Of a stretch of 64,000 nt of DNA, positions 1 through 10,641 are shown piece after piece. The stretch is from Euphorbia lathyris (Eukaryota > Streptophyta > Magnoliopsida > Malpighiales > Euphorbiaceae). The notes beneath the pieces were generated by a model. That model did no database searches and had not been told where the DNA came from. It saw only the letters and a program-made list of their open reading frames with translations. Position numbers and translations under genes: made by a program. The number at the start of each line of letters is the position of its first letter. The first letter of the stretch is position 1. Location of the stretch: the NCBI RefSeq assembly GCF_963576675.1, contig NC_088913.1:14211001-14275000 (forward strand), written 5' to 3'.

Positions 1-564
1 ATTAGAGGTTTATCAACAAGCTCGATTATAATGTTCATAAATAAATCGAGCACTTTACGAACAAGATATTGAACTTGAAATTTTTCTAAACTACATGCCA
101 AAACCTGTCTCAGCTCGGCCTCATTATAGCCAAAAATGAGTTTCCCTCCATAAATTAAGTTCCCGCCAACTGTAATTGTGTTATGTACTCTAAGGTCACG
201 TCCGTCAATCTCCCAATCAGTTCAGCGTTTCTCTTTTTCCAGGCCATCAATTTCCCTTCGGGTAATACTTGCTTCTCTCTCACTTCCAATTTCTGTAATT
301 GCTATGCTTCCTGATTTTTATGTTATTTTCTTGATTTTTCATTCATTGTGTTACTGAATCGTAGAATTTAGATAAGATTAAACACCTGCTTCATCAGATT
401 TTAGGTTTCAATCTCTTAAATCGGCTATGAATGGCTGTTCCAGGAAAATGGTAGAAAATCAATCGCTAAATCGTCAGATGAATTCATTTACTTTCAAAAT
501 ATATCGATAAAATAGAAATTTAATTTCAATTTGCTCATACACTCATTTCCACTGTCTCAGTATT
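1..564 (+). promoter_or_regulatory. Upstream and leader region of a broken F-box/FBA gene copy
   Basis: This stretch closely matches the leaders of the F-box genes near 17,950-18,430 and 31,120-31,548. They share the CTCCATAAATTAAG TATA-like block, the CCAATCAGTTCAGCG block and a 5'-UTR intron that starts at GGTAATACTTGC and ends at CTCAG just before the start codon. It has an extra segment near 80-130 compared with the 18-kb copy. It holds no coding sequence. The gene it served is truncated, so any promoter activity would now produce a non-coding transcript. Confidence 0.6.
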
Positions 565-851
565 GTGAAAAGAAGAAGGAATTCAACAGCAAAGAGAAAA
601 AGGAATGAAAGGGGGGAATCAGCCACATACGCATTAACTATTCAGGTCCTTCATTTTCTGATCTGCCAAATACCATTCTGGTAAATATTCTACTTAGGCT
701 CACTACAAAGAGGATTTTTGTATGCAAATGTGTATGCAAAATATTGTATGATCTAATTTCAGACCCTGAGTTTGCAAAGCTCCATTTCGATCAATCTGAG
801 GTATATCCTCTACTTCGGACCTCGGGTTTTACATTGCTGTCAAGAATGCTT
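565..851 (+). pseudogene. F-box/FBA gene fragment (N-terminal F-box only)
   Basis: The sequence aligns almost base for base with the first 290 bases of the intact gene at 18,433. It covers the basic N-terminus and the F-box (SDLPNTILVNILLRL). Three defects are visible. The start codon is GTG where the paralogue has ATG. One A is missing from the G/A run near 615, which shifts the frame. Homology stops abruptly at about 851, in the codons corresponding to SRML. The FBA domain is missing. It is a 5' remnant of the family expanded at 18-34 kb and is not expected to make protein. Confidence 0.85.
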
Positions 852-967
852 AGTAGGTTAGGAGATAAGATTGTTCAAATATTGGACTAGACCGAAATAA
901 TCAATCAAAATAAAGTTTAATTAAATTTATAACAGAATGGTTAATAGTCTGTTTCGTCTAAAATTTA

Positions 968-1547
968 GGGTTAAAATGTAAAAATACTCCTAATATTTTG
1001 AGTCAATAGCAATTTTACCATTAACGTCTAAAATGGTGCAACTTTATCCCTAACATTTGTAGCCAAGAGCAATTTTACACCAACGTTCATAATTTGGGTC
1101 AATTTCAGACACTATTATAAAACACAGATTGTTTTGTTTTTTATTTTGCACAAATTGCATATCAATTCATTCTAAAAAAATATTTCTCATTTTTTTGTAA
1201 TTTAATAAAAGAATTGGAGATTAATATTTTTAAATTTGGTGAATTTTTTAATTTTGTTTGTCTAATTCTTACAAAAGACAGTATATTTTTCTATTTTTTT
1301 TTCACATTCCAATATATGTTTGTGATTTGTTACTGATAAAAAGATGCACGTATGAAGTGTAGATGATAAAATTAATGATCGAGAAGACAGTTTGATGAAT
1401 TATTTCTCAAATTGACCCAATTTATCAACATTAGGGGTAAAATTGCTCTTGGCTTCCAATGTTAGGGGTAAAATTTTACCATTTTAGACGTTAGGGGTAA
1501 AATTGCTCCTGACCAAAAACGTTAATGGTATTTTTGCACCTTAACCC
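968..1547. mobile_element. Mutator-like MITE, 580 bp, perfect 9-bp TSD
   Basis: The ends are inverted copies of each other over roughly 135 bp (starts GGGTTAAAATG, ends CACCTTAACCC). The element is flanked by the perfect 9-bp duplication TAAAATTTA at 959-967 and 1548-1556. Long terminal inverted repeats plus a 9-bp target duplication are the hallmark of Mutator-like elements. The interior is AT-rich and non-coding, so it is non-autonomous. The arms contain internal repetition of a GGGGTAAAATTGCTC-like phrase. Related copies lie at 3,757-4,195 and 47,089-47,587. Confidence 0.85.
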
Positions 1548-1556
1548 TAAAATTTA

Positions 1557-2146
1557 TAATTAATATTTTTATTTGCAAATGATCGTTATTTCTAATTAAT
1601 AGTGGTTTTATGCTATTTTTATAAATTTCAAAATCCGTCTTAGATAGCGATTCTGAACAAGACCGAAAATTAGTGTTATTTTATGTTTAGATATTGATAT
1701 AATAAAATAGACAGTGAATACTTAATTATGTAGTTAAAAACTTACAGATGATGATGACGTTAGTGCTGGATTAGAACTGAAAAATTAGATAAAACGAATG
1801 CACCAAAACTGAAACGAAAACTCTAAATACCAGAGCAATAGGTAAAAAGAATTTGTAATTAAAGAATGAAATAAATGTCCAATTAGGAAACTAAGACTGT
1901 AATCAAATAAGATTTATACATATAAATAGAGTTACATAGTTTACAGAGGAAGAAAGGAAAAAAAAACAAAGAGAGCCACGTCTTAAGAAACATAAGACTG
2001 CCTTATAAGTAAATTTCCATCCTTTATTTCTAAGGTAAAAGTTAATATAAACATTAAAATCACATGAGTTCAAATTAGTTATTTATGTTAATTTCTGTTG
2101 TAATTATTAAGTACTAATCATTAATTATATACTATTTGCACTAACT
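1557..2146. other. AT-rich intergenic stretch
   Basis: No gene, RNA or element was recognised. A short part near 1,850-1,880 (AAAGAATGAAATAAAT) also occurs upstream of the paralogous small gene near 14,755, so the 5' flank of that gene was duplicated along with it. Confidence 0.4.
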
Positions 2147-2647
2147 ATGAAGGAATGGGCACCAGAAGTTGAATATGATCATTCATTCATATTTCTTTCT
2201 GAATGAGAAGAAGAAGAATATGAAGCTTATATTCAACAGAGATTTTTAAATTGCACGAATCATTTAACTGGGTACTACGTACAATTTCCATATCATTCTA
2301 CTCCCGGAAATTTGGATGGCATGGATGACGAGAAAAGTGCAAACAGTGATGATTTACTACTGAACAACTACAAAATTTTGTGTGAAAGTTTGGAGTTAGA
2401 ATTATTAGAGAGCAATGATGATGATTCATATACACCTAATTCTTCCTTACGATTTGATCAAACTAGTATCGATTCAATTCTTTTGTGGGATAAATACTAT
2501 TTACAACAATTACCACCATTAATCATAAAAAAATATTAAGGCCGAAGAAGAAGAAGGAGAAGGAGAGAAGGAGAGGGAGAGGACATCGCATTCGCAGAGG
2601 ATTTTTTGTTCGGTTATGAAGAAGAATATATTGCAGATGATTATTGA
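2147..2647 (+). pseudogene. Small acidic protein gene, copy 1, with in-frame stops
   Basis: I do not recognise this family. A single reading frame runs from the ATG at 2,147 to the TGA at 2,645-2,647, interrupted by TGA at 2,204 and TAA at 2,537. It is clearly paralogous to 14,856-15,308: shared segments include HSFIFLSE/HSFTFLSE, LTGYY, ESNDDDSYTP and FDQTSIDSIL.WDKYY. After the second stop the frame runs on through a basic arginine-rich stretch into an acidic tail, EDIAFAEDFLFGYEEEYIAD, so the ancestral protein may have been longer. The segment after the first stop can be read from an ATG at 2,312 (75 residues). No signal peptide or membrane segment is seen. Whether any form is expressed is unknown. 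Confidence 0.55.
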
Positions 2648-3208
2648 AAGAGTTCTACGTGAAAAAGAATGATGAATAAATCAATTAAGAAGAAATTAAG
2701 GAATCAAATTTAGGATGTTATTTTTTTTATGGTTTTTCTAATTGATGCATATTTGGAAATTAAATACTCAAACTTGGATTTTATTTTGTTTTATTTTTGC
2801 CGGACAATTTCATATTTTAGAATTAAAGAATCGTAATACAAATCTATTCATCTATCTCTTGTTTTCATTAGATAGTGTGATGAAATATTTTTTTTATTAT
2901 TTCCAAATTTAGCATAAACACTAGGATGATCTACTATTACTAGAACTTAGTAATATAAATATGTGAAACCAAATATTAAAAAGGTTATAAAAATAAAGGA
3001 AATATATAATTTGATAATAAAAATAAAATCAAAGGGCTTATGTAAAAGAGGAACTCTTTTAATCAAGTTGCTTCATATTCAACCAAGTAAGAATCTCTTA
3101 AACAATCAAGTTACTTAATATTTAACCAAATAAGGAACTCAACAATTAATTAAGAATATCAGTTTATATTCAAATAATATAAACTGTTACAACACCCCTA
3201 CAATTAAA
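2648..3208. other. AT-rich intergenic, 3' flank of the small gene copy 1
   Basis: The first 170 bases match the 3' flank of the paralogous gene near 15,315-15,450, including AAATCAATTAAG and ACTCAAACTTGGAT. This shows the duplication extended past the coding region. Nothing else was recognised. Confidence 0.4.
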
Positions 3209-3520
3209 GGGCTTATGGCGTGTTTGTTTTACCTACTGTTTATTATTGCTGTTTGTTGTTTGCTGTTACGGTTTGCTATTTGATGTTGCTGTTGCGGTTT
3301 GCTATTAGAAAAAGCTGCTTTTCCAAAAAGTAGAGATTCACTGCTTTTGTAAAAGACTGCTTTTCGGGTGTAAAAGGCAAACATGAAGTCACTAACCAAA
3401 CACCTAATGCTGCTTTCAGATATAAAAGGCAAACATGATATCACTAACCAAACACCAAATTCTCATTTTTGAAGTGAAAATGCAAACAGGAGCATAAAAA
3501 TTAGCAACTAAAACACTTCC
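3209..3520. mobile_element. PIF/Harbinger-like MITE, copy 1
   Basis: About 310 bp with strong similarity to 42,061-42,387. It starts GGGCTTATGGCGTGTTTG, has a CTGTTTG/TTGCTGTT-rich left half, then a CAAACACCTAA-type motif repeated about every 60 bp. The ends are less well preserved than in the other copy. No coding potential. Confidence 0.6.
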
Positions 3521-3756
3521 TTAGTTCTCACAAACACCCCCTTAATTTAATTTACACAATAAAATAAAGTAAAGTAAGGAAGTGGTTTCCACAATAAAGA
3601 TTACAACCAAAACCAAATAGCTAAAAGACAAATTTAAAGGATCATCAGAAAAAAAAAATCATGAAGATCGTTATATCATCTTCAATTCATCAAGGTGTTA
3701 GGTAAAATGCATACTGATCAGTTTATTTTTAATTAATTAAACCTTTATTTTTTAAA

Positions 3757-4195
3757 GGGATAAAATGTAAAAATACCTTTAATTTTTGGAGGCAAGAGCA
3801 TTTTTATCTTTAACATCTAAAATGATGCAATGTCACACCCAACATTAGAAGCTAAGAGCAATTTCACTTTTAACATTGGCAAATTGGGTCAATTTCAGAC
3901 ATTATTATAAAACACATATTTTGTTCCTTATTTTGCACCAAGTGCTCATAAGTTGATTTAAAATAAGGATTTCATTTTTTTTATTTAATAATAGGATTAA
4001 AAATTAATATTTTTAAAATATTTGAATTTTTTTGTCCAACTCGTACAAAATACAGTATATTTTTTTTAAAAAAAATTTCACATCTAATCATATATTTGTG
4101 ATTTGTTACTATTGAGCACATGTGAAGTGTAGATGGCAAGTTTCGTAACCTAGAAAACAATTTGATGAATAATTTCTCCAAATGACCCAACTTGT
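3757..4195. mobile_element. Mutator-like MITE, truncated copy
   Basis: The left arm starts GGGATAAAATGTAAAAATAC and the interior matches the 968-1547 element. The right arm breaks off after CCCAACTTGTCAA, where the gag/LTR remnant begins. The abrupt junction suggests that a later insertion or deletion removed the right terminal repeat. Confidence 0.65.
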
Positions 4196-4199
4196 CAAT

Positions 4200-5340
4200 T
4201 GACTTTAGGGTCCTCCCCAACAAAATTTATATGTCCAATACCACCAATACCAATATTATCAATAATACCTATATTTCTAGCAATCTTATTATGCTCAAAA
4301 TCATTAAAAGCATTCCTCATCGCTATCGGCATTATGAATAATAACAGGATTGGGATGCCTTACCTCCTGTGCCCTAAGGTCCACATGTGGTTGAAAAATA
4401 GGTCGTTTTTGAGGTGGAGATTATTTCGGGCTTGGTTGACTTTAGGGTTAAGATCGAATGATATCTTGATGCCTCCAGTGAAGTCCTTCGGCGGGTTGTG
4501 GATGGCTATTCTACATCTCTATATTGAACTCCTCAAGAGATGCATTCAACTCCCTCATCCTTTCATCATGCCTTTCATTTTGTACTGTGAGGGCTTCTCT
4601 ATACAACTATCCATGTCTTCAAACTTCTTTTCTACAGATTCAAATCTCTTGTCAATGGATTTCATGGTTTCTTGTGGTAGACGGGGTTGGGCCATTTTCA
4701 AGAACAAGTCTCTAGAAGGAAAATGACTCGACTCGGATGCCAACTGATACAGATCGAAATCAGACATGAAGGTTTTAATCGTAAACCTACAAAGCTGTTT
4801 CTTCTCAACCATAGCTTGAAGGAGTTGATCCTAAAGAACAAGTCGATAAAGCTCCAATGGAGGCTAAAATTGATTTATTTAATTAAAGTTAAATTTCATT
4901 ACAAATAAGGAGATTTATATACCTCCTCTAAAGGTGTGAAAAAATAATAAAATATCCCCACTAGTGTTACACCTTGAAAGGATAAAGATAGGGGTAGTAT
5001 GAGAGTAGATGTGCAAATGGCAAAGATGATAATAAACCTAATGGTAAAATAGTAAATAAGATAATGGTATAACAGTAATTTAAAGTGTGGCAGCCCTTGT
5101 CCCCTCTCCTTCAACATGGTGAATAAGGCAGCCCACACATCGAGTCACATTCCCACATGGCGTGTGGGTGCCTTGCTGCTTCTACGCGCCAAGCGACTGG
5201 TGACACACCGAGTGGAATGTCACATGTTATGTCACTGTAGGTCTGAACTTTGAGTTACTTTGGCTTGGCCTCACACGGTATGTGGCCTGATGCACATGGT
5301 GTGTGAGGCAGTTTTACTGCCTTGGGAAACTTGACTCCTC
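4200..5340 (-). mobile_element. LTR retrotransposon remnant: LTR plus gag N-terminus
   Basis: Read on the minus strand, an LTR-like region (about 5,340 to 4,745) has a TATA box (GTATATAAATC near 4,911-4,922). It is followed by TTGGCATCCGAGTC, resembling the TTGGTATCAGAGC primer site for initiator tRNA-Met. A short reading frame then starts MAQPRLPQETMKSIDKRFES, which looks like the N-terminus of a gypsy-type gag with a coiled-coil-like helix. Frame and similarity decay below 4,560. No protease or polymerase remains. The LTR boundaries are approximate because no second LTR is present. The U3 contains repeated CACACGGTATGTGG-like motifs. Confidence 0.5.
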
Positions 5341-5344
5341 CCGT

Positions 5345-5925
5345 TGGGCCCATGTTGGAGATGTCCGCATTAGAGGCTTGAAATGAGGGGGCTGGTCAAG
5401 TTCAGGAAGTTCGGTGTGAACTACGACAGACAATGGTCCATTATGTTAAGTGTAACGTTGATGCGATAGTGTTTCAATCAGAGAATAGTTTCTGTATGGT
5501 TGTACTAGCAATTTTATTGTGTGTTTCAGTTCTTTTGTGGCATGTAGTATTCAAGTTTCAATAGCGGAGGCATTGGCTCTCCGTGATGCAATGATGTGGG
5601 TAGTTTTCACTCCACTTTCAGAATGTTCAGTTTGAAATGGATGCTAAAGGGGTGGCGGATCGCATTTCATCAAAGGTTCATGATATTACTGAGTTCAGGG
5701 TTATTATAGAAGAAATTTGAGATTTGTTACTTATCCATCCAGATTGTTCTGTGACTTTTGTCCCTATATTAGCCAACGGCGTGGCCCATTCAATGGCTCA
5801 TCATTCCCGTTCCAATGTTAACTTCTTCAGTGATATTGTTGCTCCTAGTTGTTTAGATGATGCTCTTTGTATTTACAATGTTTTCATTTCTTAATAATAG
5901 TTGGTTTTTTCTATAAAATAAAAAT
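5345..5925 (+). pseudogene. LINE RNase H fragment with A-rich tail
   Basis: Broken frames give VKCNVDAIVFQSENSF, AEALALRDAMMWV, FQFEMDAKGVADRIS, then FVPILANGVAHSMAHHS. This is the order of motifs in the RNase H domain at the 3' end of plant LINE ORF2. Several stops and frameshifts interrupt it. It ends with an A-rich tail (AAAATAAAAATAAATA), as expected for a 5'-truncated LINE insertion. It is a separate copy in the orientation opposite to the large LINE that follows. Confidence 0.65.
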
Positions 5926-6174
5926 AAATATTTAGTATATAAATATATAATTTTAATAATTAATAGGCCGGGTCTGACTAGAGGTGTTCAAAAAATTAAA
6001 CTCGACCAAAATCACGAACATATACAGTTCAGTTTTTTGGTCTATTGGATTCTGTTTCGATTATTTTTTCATAGTATTTTCATCGGTATGGTTTTGTGAT
6101 AAAATTACTGAATTATCCGAAACAACTGAAATAAAATTAAATTAATTTTATAACAGATTGAATTTTTATTTATT

Positions 6175-7991
6175 AGAAGGTAGAGGAATAGGAAATGAGG
6201 CCCAGGACATCCCAACAAGGTTGGCACCCCTCAGACAACCACCCCCAAATGCAAATCAAAATAAATAAATAAATAAAACAAAAACCAATAATGTCCAAGA
6301 AAGGAATGGTAAAACTAAACGAACCGGTACAAATCTCGGCCGTTACAATTTTCCCAAATATAATTAGAATGGAAATGAGGATGTGAGTCCCACCAGCGAG
6401 GCTTCGAACTGATCCTGCCAAAGTTGGCCAGCGCATCTGCAACCTGATTACCTTCCCGAAAAATGTGCAACACAATGAAATGCATTTCACGAACCAACGC
6501 GCGATACTCCATAAGATCCTGATGTTTCTCCCAGAGGCCGATAAGTCGGCATGACGAAGTAGAGATACCACATAGGTCGAGTCACTTTCAAGCCAAAAAT
6601 GATGCCAGCCTTTATTAAAGGCCAAATGAATTGCATAAAGCGCATCATAAAGTTCTGCAATATGCACCAAGGAATGAGTAGTTGAAAAAGCAAATGAACC
6701 CACAGAGTGTCCAACAGAATCCTGAAACACACCTCCATAGTTGACATTGATAGTGGTAACAGAGGCATCTGAATTACACTTGATCCAGCCAGGCGGAGGA
6801 GCAGACCAACAGACCGTAGAATCCTAGGCGCTCGGGACCGATGAGGCAACAACTGCAGCGTGAGGAGCAGATCAAGTTCAACTGTTGAGTTCCAAATAGA
6901 GCCAAATGAAAGAAGATCAGTCCGACGAATTTGAAGCCAAAGAAGAATCAGCGCAGAATGAATATTAGGGGACAAATCTAAAAATATGGAGTCATTACGC
7001 GTCTTCCAGATTACCCAAAGCATATGAAGGACTGCACTGCACCAAAGAGCTAAACCTCTGATCCGCAGCCCAGCTAAGCACAACATATGATGTGATAATT
7101 CATCGGCCAAATAGCAAGCACACACTTTTCCAAAGCGTCTGAGCAAACCGACAATCCACAAACAGATGTTGTATGGACTCACAATTCTCAAGGCATAAAC
7201 AACAATGGGAGACAATAGACATATCACGAAGCCGCAGAGCATCGTGGGTGGGGAGATAACCAAGCAAAGCATGCCAATAAAAAAGAGAGTGCGTGTGCGG
7301 AATGAATTTTCGCCAAAGGAACCGATAAACTGCTAATGAAGACGGTTCATTCCCTAACCAAACGTAGAAAAGTTTGACCGTGAAGCCCCCCTTATCTATA
7401 GGGCGCCAGATACAGATGGAAGATATTGCACACAAGACCTCCGGAGGAAAATCAAGTAAATCCCTCCATACTCCATCCACCAGAAAATTGTCCAAAGGAG
7501 CAACGAGACGACGTTGAGCAGAATAAGAAAGCCCGACCTTATCCGCAACCGTCGGAGTAATCCACTTAGATGTCCAAAATTGAAGCCCATTTTCCTCCCT
7601 AATCCACCATGTACAATGCTGCCTAAGAATAGAATAGACCGCACGAACCGATCCCTAAATGGAAGAATTAAGAACACGAACCTGAGGCAACCCAGAACCA
7701 ACAAGGAACCACAAATGTAACAAAGATAACCAAACATCATCAGAGGAGAGCAGTGTTAAATCTCTCGAGCTGTTTAACACCCAAGGCCCCATCTCTAACC
7801 GACTTAATGCAAATGTGCCATGGAACCGTTACCAATTTCCGCTCAAAAATATCACCACTCCAAATAAAGTTTTGAATGTGCTTGGTTAAATGTTTAAGAA
7901 GACTCAAAGGCCATTTATAGACAGCAAAAGAATGAGTCAAAGCAAGAGATCTTCTCCGCAATGGCCGACAAGTGAGATAATCTAGGGGCAC
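6175..7991 (-). mobile_element. LINE, 3' part (polymerase C-terminus, zf-RVT, RNase H)
   Basis: The minus-strand frames encode, in LINE order, SFAVYKWPLSLLKHLTKHIQ, then a zf-RVT module (about 7,100-7,450: GGFTVKLFYVWLGN, FYWHALLGYLPTHDALR, CCLCLENCESIQHLFVDC). An RNase H region follows (about 6,315-6,730: HFWLESDSTYVVSLL, FREGNQVADALANFG). Frames change several times, so the polyprotein is dead. This is the 3' half of the element whose 5' half is at 10,642-14,330; an Athila-like element separates them. A deletion near 7,945 joins the SAIAEKISC codons directly to THSFAVYKW. Confidence 0.85.
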
Positions 7992-8230
7992 TGATAGGGG
8001 CATTTTGTCCCTATCCTTTAGCGTGAATTACAGTCTAATTATGGGCTAAATAAATGAGTTTAGTTACAAAAATAATGTGTTTCGATAAAATAACAAAATA
8101 AAAATAAATTGTATGCTTTTGATTTGTTTTCTTTGTTTTCAGTTAAATTCAGAGAAATAAAACATCAAATTAACTCGGCCGTCGAGAATTGTATTTCGCA
8201 GGTACAAGAAAGGAGTAAAATCCACCACCC

Positions 8231-8690
8231 ACGCGGGGCGTACAGGAGAAAATTCCGCAAAATAAGTTCCAGGAGCTCATTTACGCAGGGCGTCCTCCTT
8301 ACCACGCGGGGCGTGGTCCGAACCATGCGAGACGCTTGAGGCATGATTCAATCAATAAAACTTCAGGAGCTCAAGTACGCGAGGCGTGCATCAACCTACG
8401 CGGAGCGTGCCCATGACATCAGGTCTGAAATCTGAATCACACACAGAAAATTATCGAAGGAATGGGCACCACGCGGGGCGCTTGCTGGTCCACGCGGGGC
8501 GTGCCCATGACATCAGGCCTGAAATCTGACCCACACAGTCAATTATCAACGAAGTATGTCATCTACGTGGGGCGTCTGTCTGGCCATGTGGGGCGTGGTC
8601 CGAATAACAAGAATTGTACCTGATCCATTTGCAGAAATTGTCAACGGAATGGGCACCACGCGGGGCGCCTGCCTGGCCACACGGGGCGTG
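8231..8690 (+). repeat. 94-bp tandem repeat with paired ACGCGGGGCGT motifs
   Basis: Twelve copies of ACGCGGGGCGT or close variants lie in the U3. Paired copies start at 8,283/8,304, 8,377/8,398, 8,471/8,492, 8,565/8,586 and 8,658/8,679. The within-pair distance is always 21 bp and the pair-to-pair distance is 93-94 bp. Additional copies lie at 8,231 and 8,325. Each motif has ACGC...GCGT inverted arms around a G-rich centre. Confidence 0.9.
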
Positions 8691-8753
8691 TCCTGAGAAA
8701 AATAAAGAAACTTGTGCAACTTGTGTATTTACAATTTTACCCCCGAGTTTGTG

Positions 8754-8759
8754 TATAAG
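8754..8759 (+). promoter_or_regulatory. TATA box of the Athila-like LTR
   Basis: TATAAG sits within GTGTATAAGTAGGAG, about 65 bp downstream of the GC-rich repeat block. It is the most convincing TATA in the LTR and probably marks the U3/R boundary region. Confidence 0.6.
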
Positions 8760-9713
8760 TAGGAGTGATTAGCACGTATTTTAGGGATTCAGTTTTCCAT
8801 GTATTAGAGTTCCTCACACCTTGAGAGCTTGTTCGATCTTCTCGTCACGCCGTCGAAGTTCCGCTCCATCCGCATACACCAAGCTCGAGAGTTCCGCCTC
8901 CAAGCCCTAGAGACGACTTTGAGTCCGGTTAACTAGTCTTAAAGGCCGATTCTTCTTCCCTTTCTACTTGTTAATTAGCATGTGCTCTTTCTAAGTACTA
9001 GGCTTAGTTGTATCCCATATTTTCGTATTCCACATTTATAACATATGATTTACGATTCCATTTGCTATACGTGTTAATGTTTATTACTTGCTTTGACACT
9101 TATAATTGATTGTTGTGTAGGCTGATTACGAGCTCCGAAACCTATTAGGAACCATATAGGTGCTGCCTCACCGGAGTTGACAAACCGAAAACCGTAGGAA
9201 TTGACAAACCACGGAACTTACGGGCCCTAGTTTCTGATCCTAAGAATTAGAGTCGCCTTAATAGGGAGCCACGACTCTAAGAACTTCACGGAGTTGGTCG
9301 GTCCATTCAATAGTCGTCTTTGCAAGAGTAAAACTAATAATCGTATACATATTTCATGTTGTTTATCATATGTTATAACTTATCATCACCCGCATCATTC
9401 TAAGAGGGCTCGAAACACATGAAAATCGTCTCACCCTAGATTAGGAGTAGTTTGTAGTTGTCACCCCAACCAACTAAAGTACACACCGCTTAGATAACAA
9501 GTAAAACCGAGTAGTTTAATACTTGTCATTATAAATCCCGTGGATTTGATACCCGGTCTTAACCGGATTATTACTTGATACGACGGGGTACACTTGCCCC
9601 TACGTTGTAGCATCCAGTAGAGTCAGAAGCACTTAGAAAGATCGTATATATAGCCATAGCACACACATTAAGTCATATATTTTTACCACTCTACTCGGGC
9701 CCCGTCAAGTTTT

Positions 9714-9731
9714 TGGCGCCGTTGCTGGGGA
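9714..9731 (+). other. Primer-binding site (tRNA-Asp type)
   Basis: TGGCGCCGTTGCTGGGGA lies 6 bp after the LTR end. It matches the primer-binding site commonly seen in Athila-lineage elements except for one base (GCT where GCC is usual). This placement supports both the lineage and the LTR boundary. Confidence 0.8.
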
Positions 9732-9833
9732 TTTATAATCTCGTGCAGTATTAGACCAAAACGTTTTAGTGTTAGTCTAAGCATTATCCTTATATAAATT
9801 GTTTATATATACTTTTACTAACAACATTTTTTC

Positions 9834-10641
9834 TTGTTAATACTATCTTTGTTTATGCACACCCGATCTCGGAGTGATACTCTCGTTCCTATTTATTCTG
9901 AAATTGAACGAACTCTTTGTAGGATTCGGAGAGAGAAGATGGCCAACCTCAACAACCAAGCCAACCAACCCGAGGCAAACCAAAGGCCACCCGTCCAACC
10001 CGTGAACAACAACCCAAATGGAGGAGGAAACGATACCCGGACAATGATGGAGATCCTAGCTCCGCATCGACCGTAAAATCGCAATGGGATAGTCGCCCCC
10101 ACCATTCCGGCCAGCACAGAAATAAAGACTAGCATGATCCAGTTGATCCAACAACTCGGTCAATTCGGAGGAGAACTTCATGAGAATCCTAACGAACACC
10201 TTGACAAATTTCTTATGTGTGCCGATACTTCTCGGCAAAACGGTGTCCCGGTTGAGCCCGTACGACTAAAACTTTTTCCTTTCTCTTTGACAGGCCAAGC
10301 GTTGGAGTGGTTGCACTCATTGGAAGCCGGTACTATTACGTCATGGGTCAAGCTCGAAAAGGAGTTCCTCTCATATTACTTTCCACCTTCCAAGACAGTG
10401 AAGTTGCGCAATGATATCACTTCCTTTCAACAACTCGAATACGAAGCCCTTCATGCGGTTTGGGCGAGGTTCAGAAAGTTGCTTCAAAGTTGCCCACAAC
10501 ACGACATCCCCAAGCACGATTCGGTAAGTACTTTTTATCATGGTTTAACACCTACTAATCGTGCTACCGTGGATTCCGCAGCAGGTGGGGACCTGTTCAG
10601 GAAATCAGCAAGCGAAGCATACGAGCTCATCCACGAGTAAG
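9834..10641 (+). pseudogene. Athila-type gag, truncated
   Basis: Two consecutive frames encode gag. The N-terminal part (9,834-10,076) has MHTRSRSDTLVP and a polar, asparagine- and proline-rich stretch, and stops at TAA. The second part (10,134-10,640) has the capsid-like core: LTGQALEWLHSLEAGTITSW, then FLSYYFPPSKTVKLRNDITS, FQQLEYEALHAVWARFRKLL, FYHGLTPTNRATVDSAAGG and EAYELIHE. This motif order is typical of Athila/Tat-lineage gag. The frame ends at the abrupt junction with LINE sequence near 10,642. Protease, polymerase and 3' LTR are missing, so this is an incomplete, immobile copy. Confidence 0.85.

Larger units (their letters stand above)
7992..9707 (+). mobile_element. Athila-like 5' LTR
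   Basis: The region starts TGATAGGGGCATTTTGTCC and ends CCCGTCA, directly before a primer-binding site, giving an LTR of about 1.7 kb with TG...CA ends. A TATA box (GTGTATAAGTAGG) lies near 8,754, with a 94-bp tandem repeat of GC-rich near-palindromes upstream. No 3' LTR is present in the window, so the start is inferred from the LINE junction and the TG terminus. The insertion disrupts the minus-strand LINE. Confidence 0.75.

Noticed and set aside
4199..4908. Plus-strand frames of 60-175 codons
   Set aside because: Antisense to the gag/LTR remnant and without motifs.
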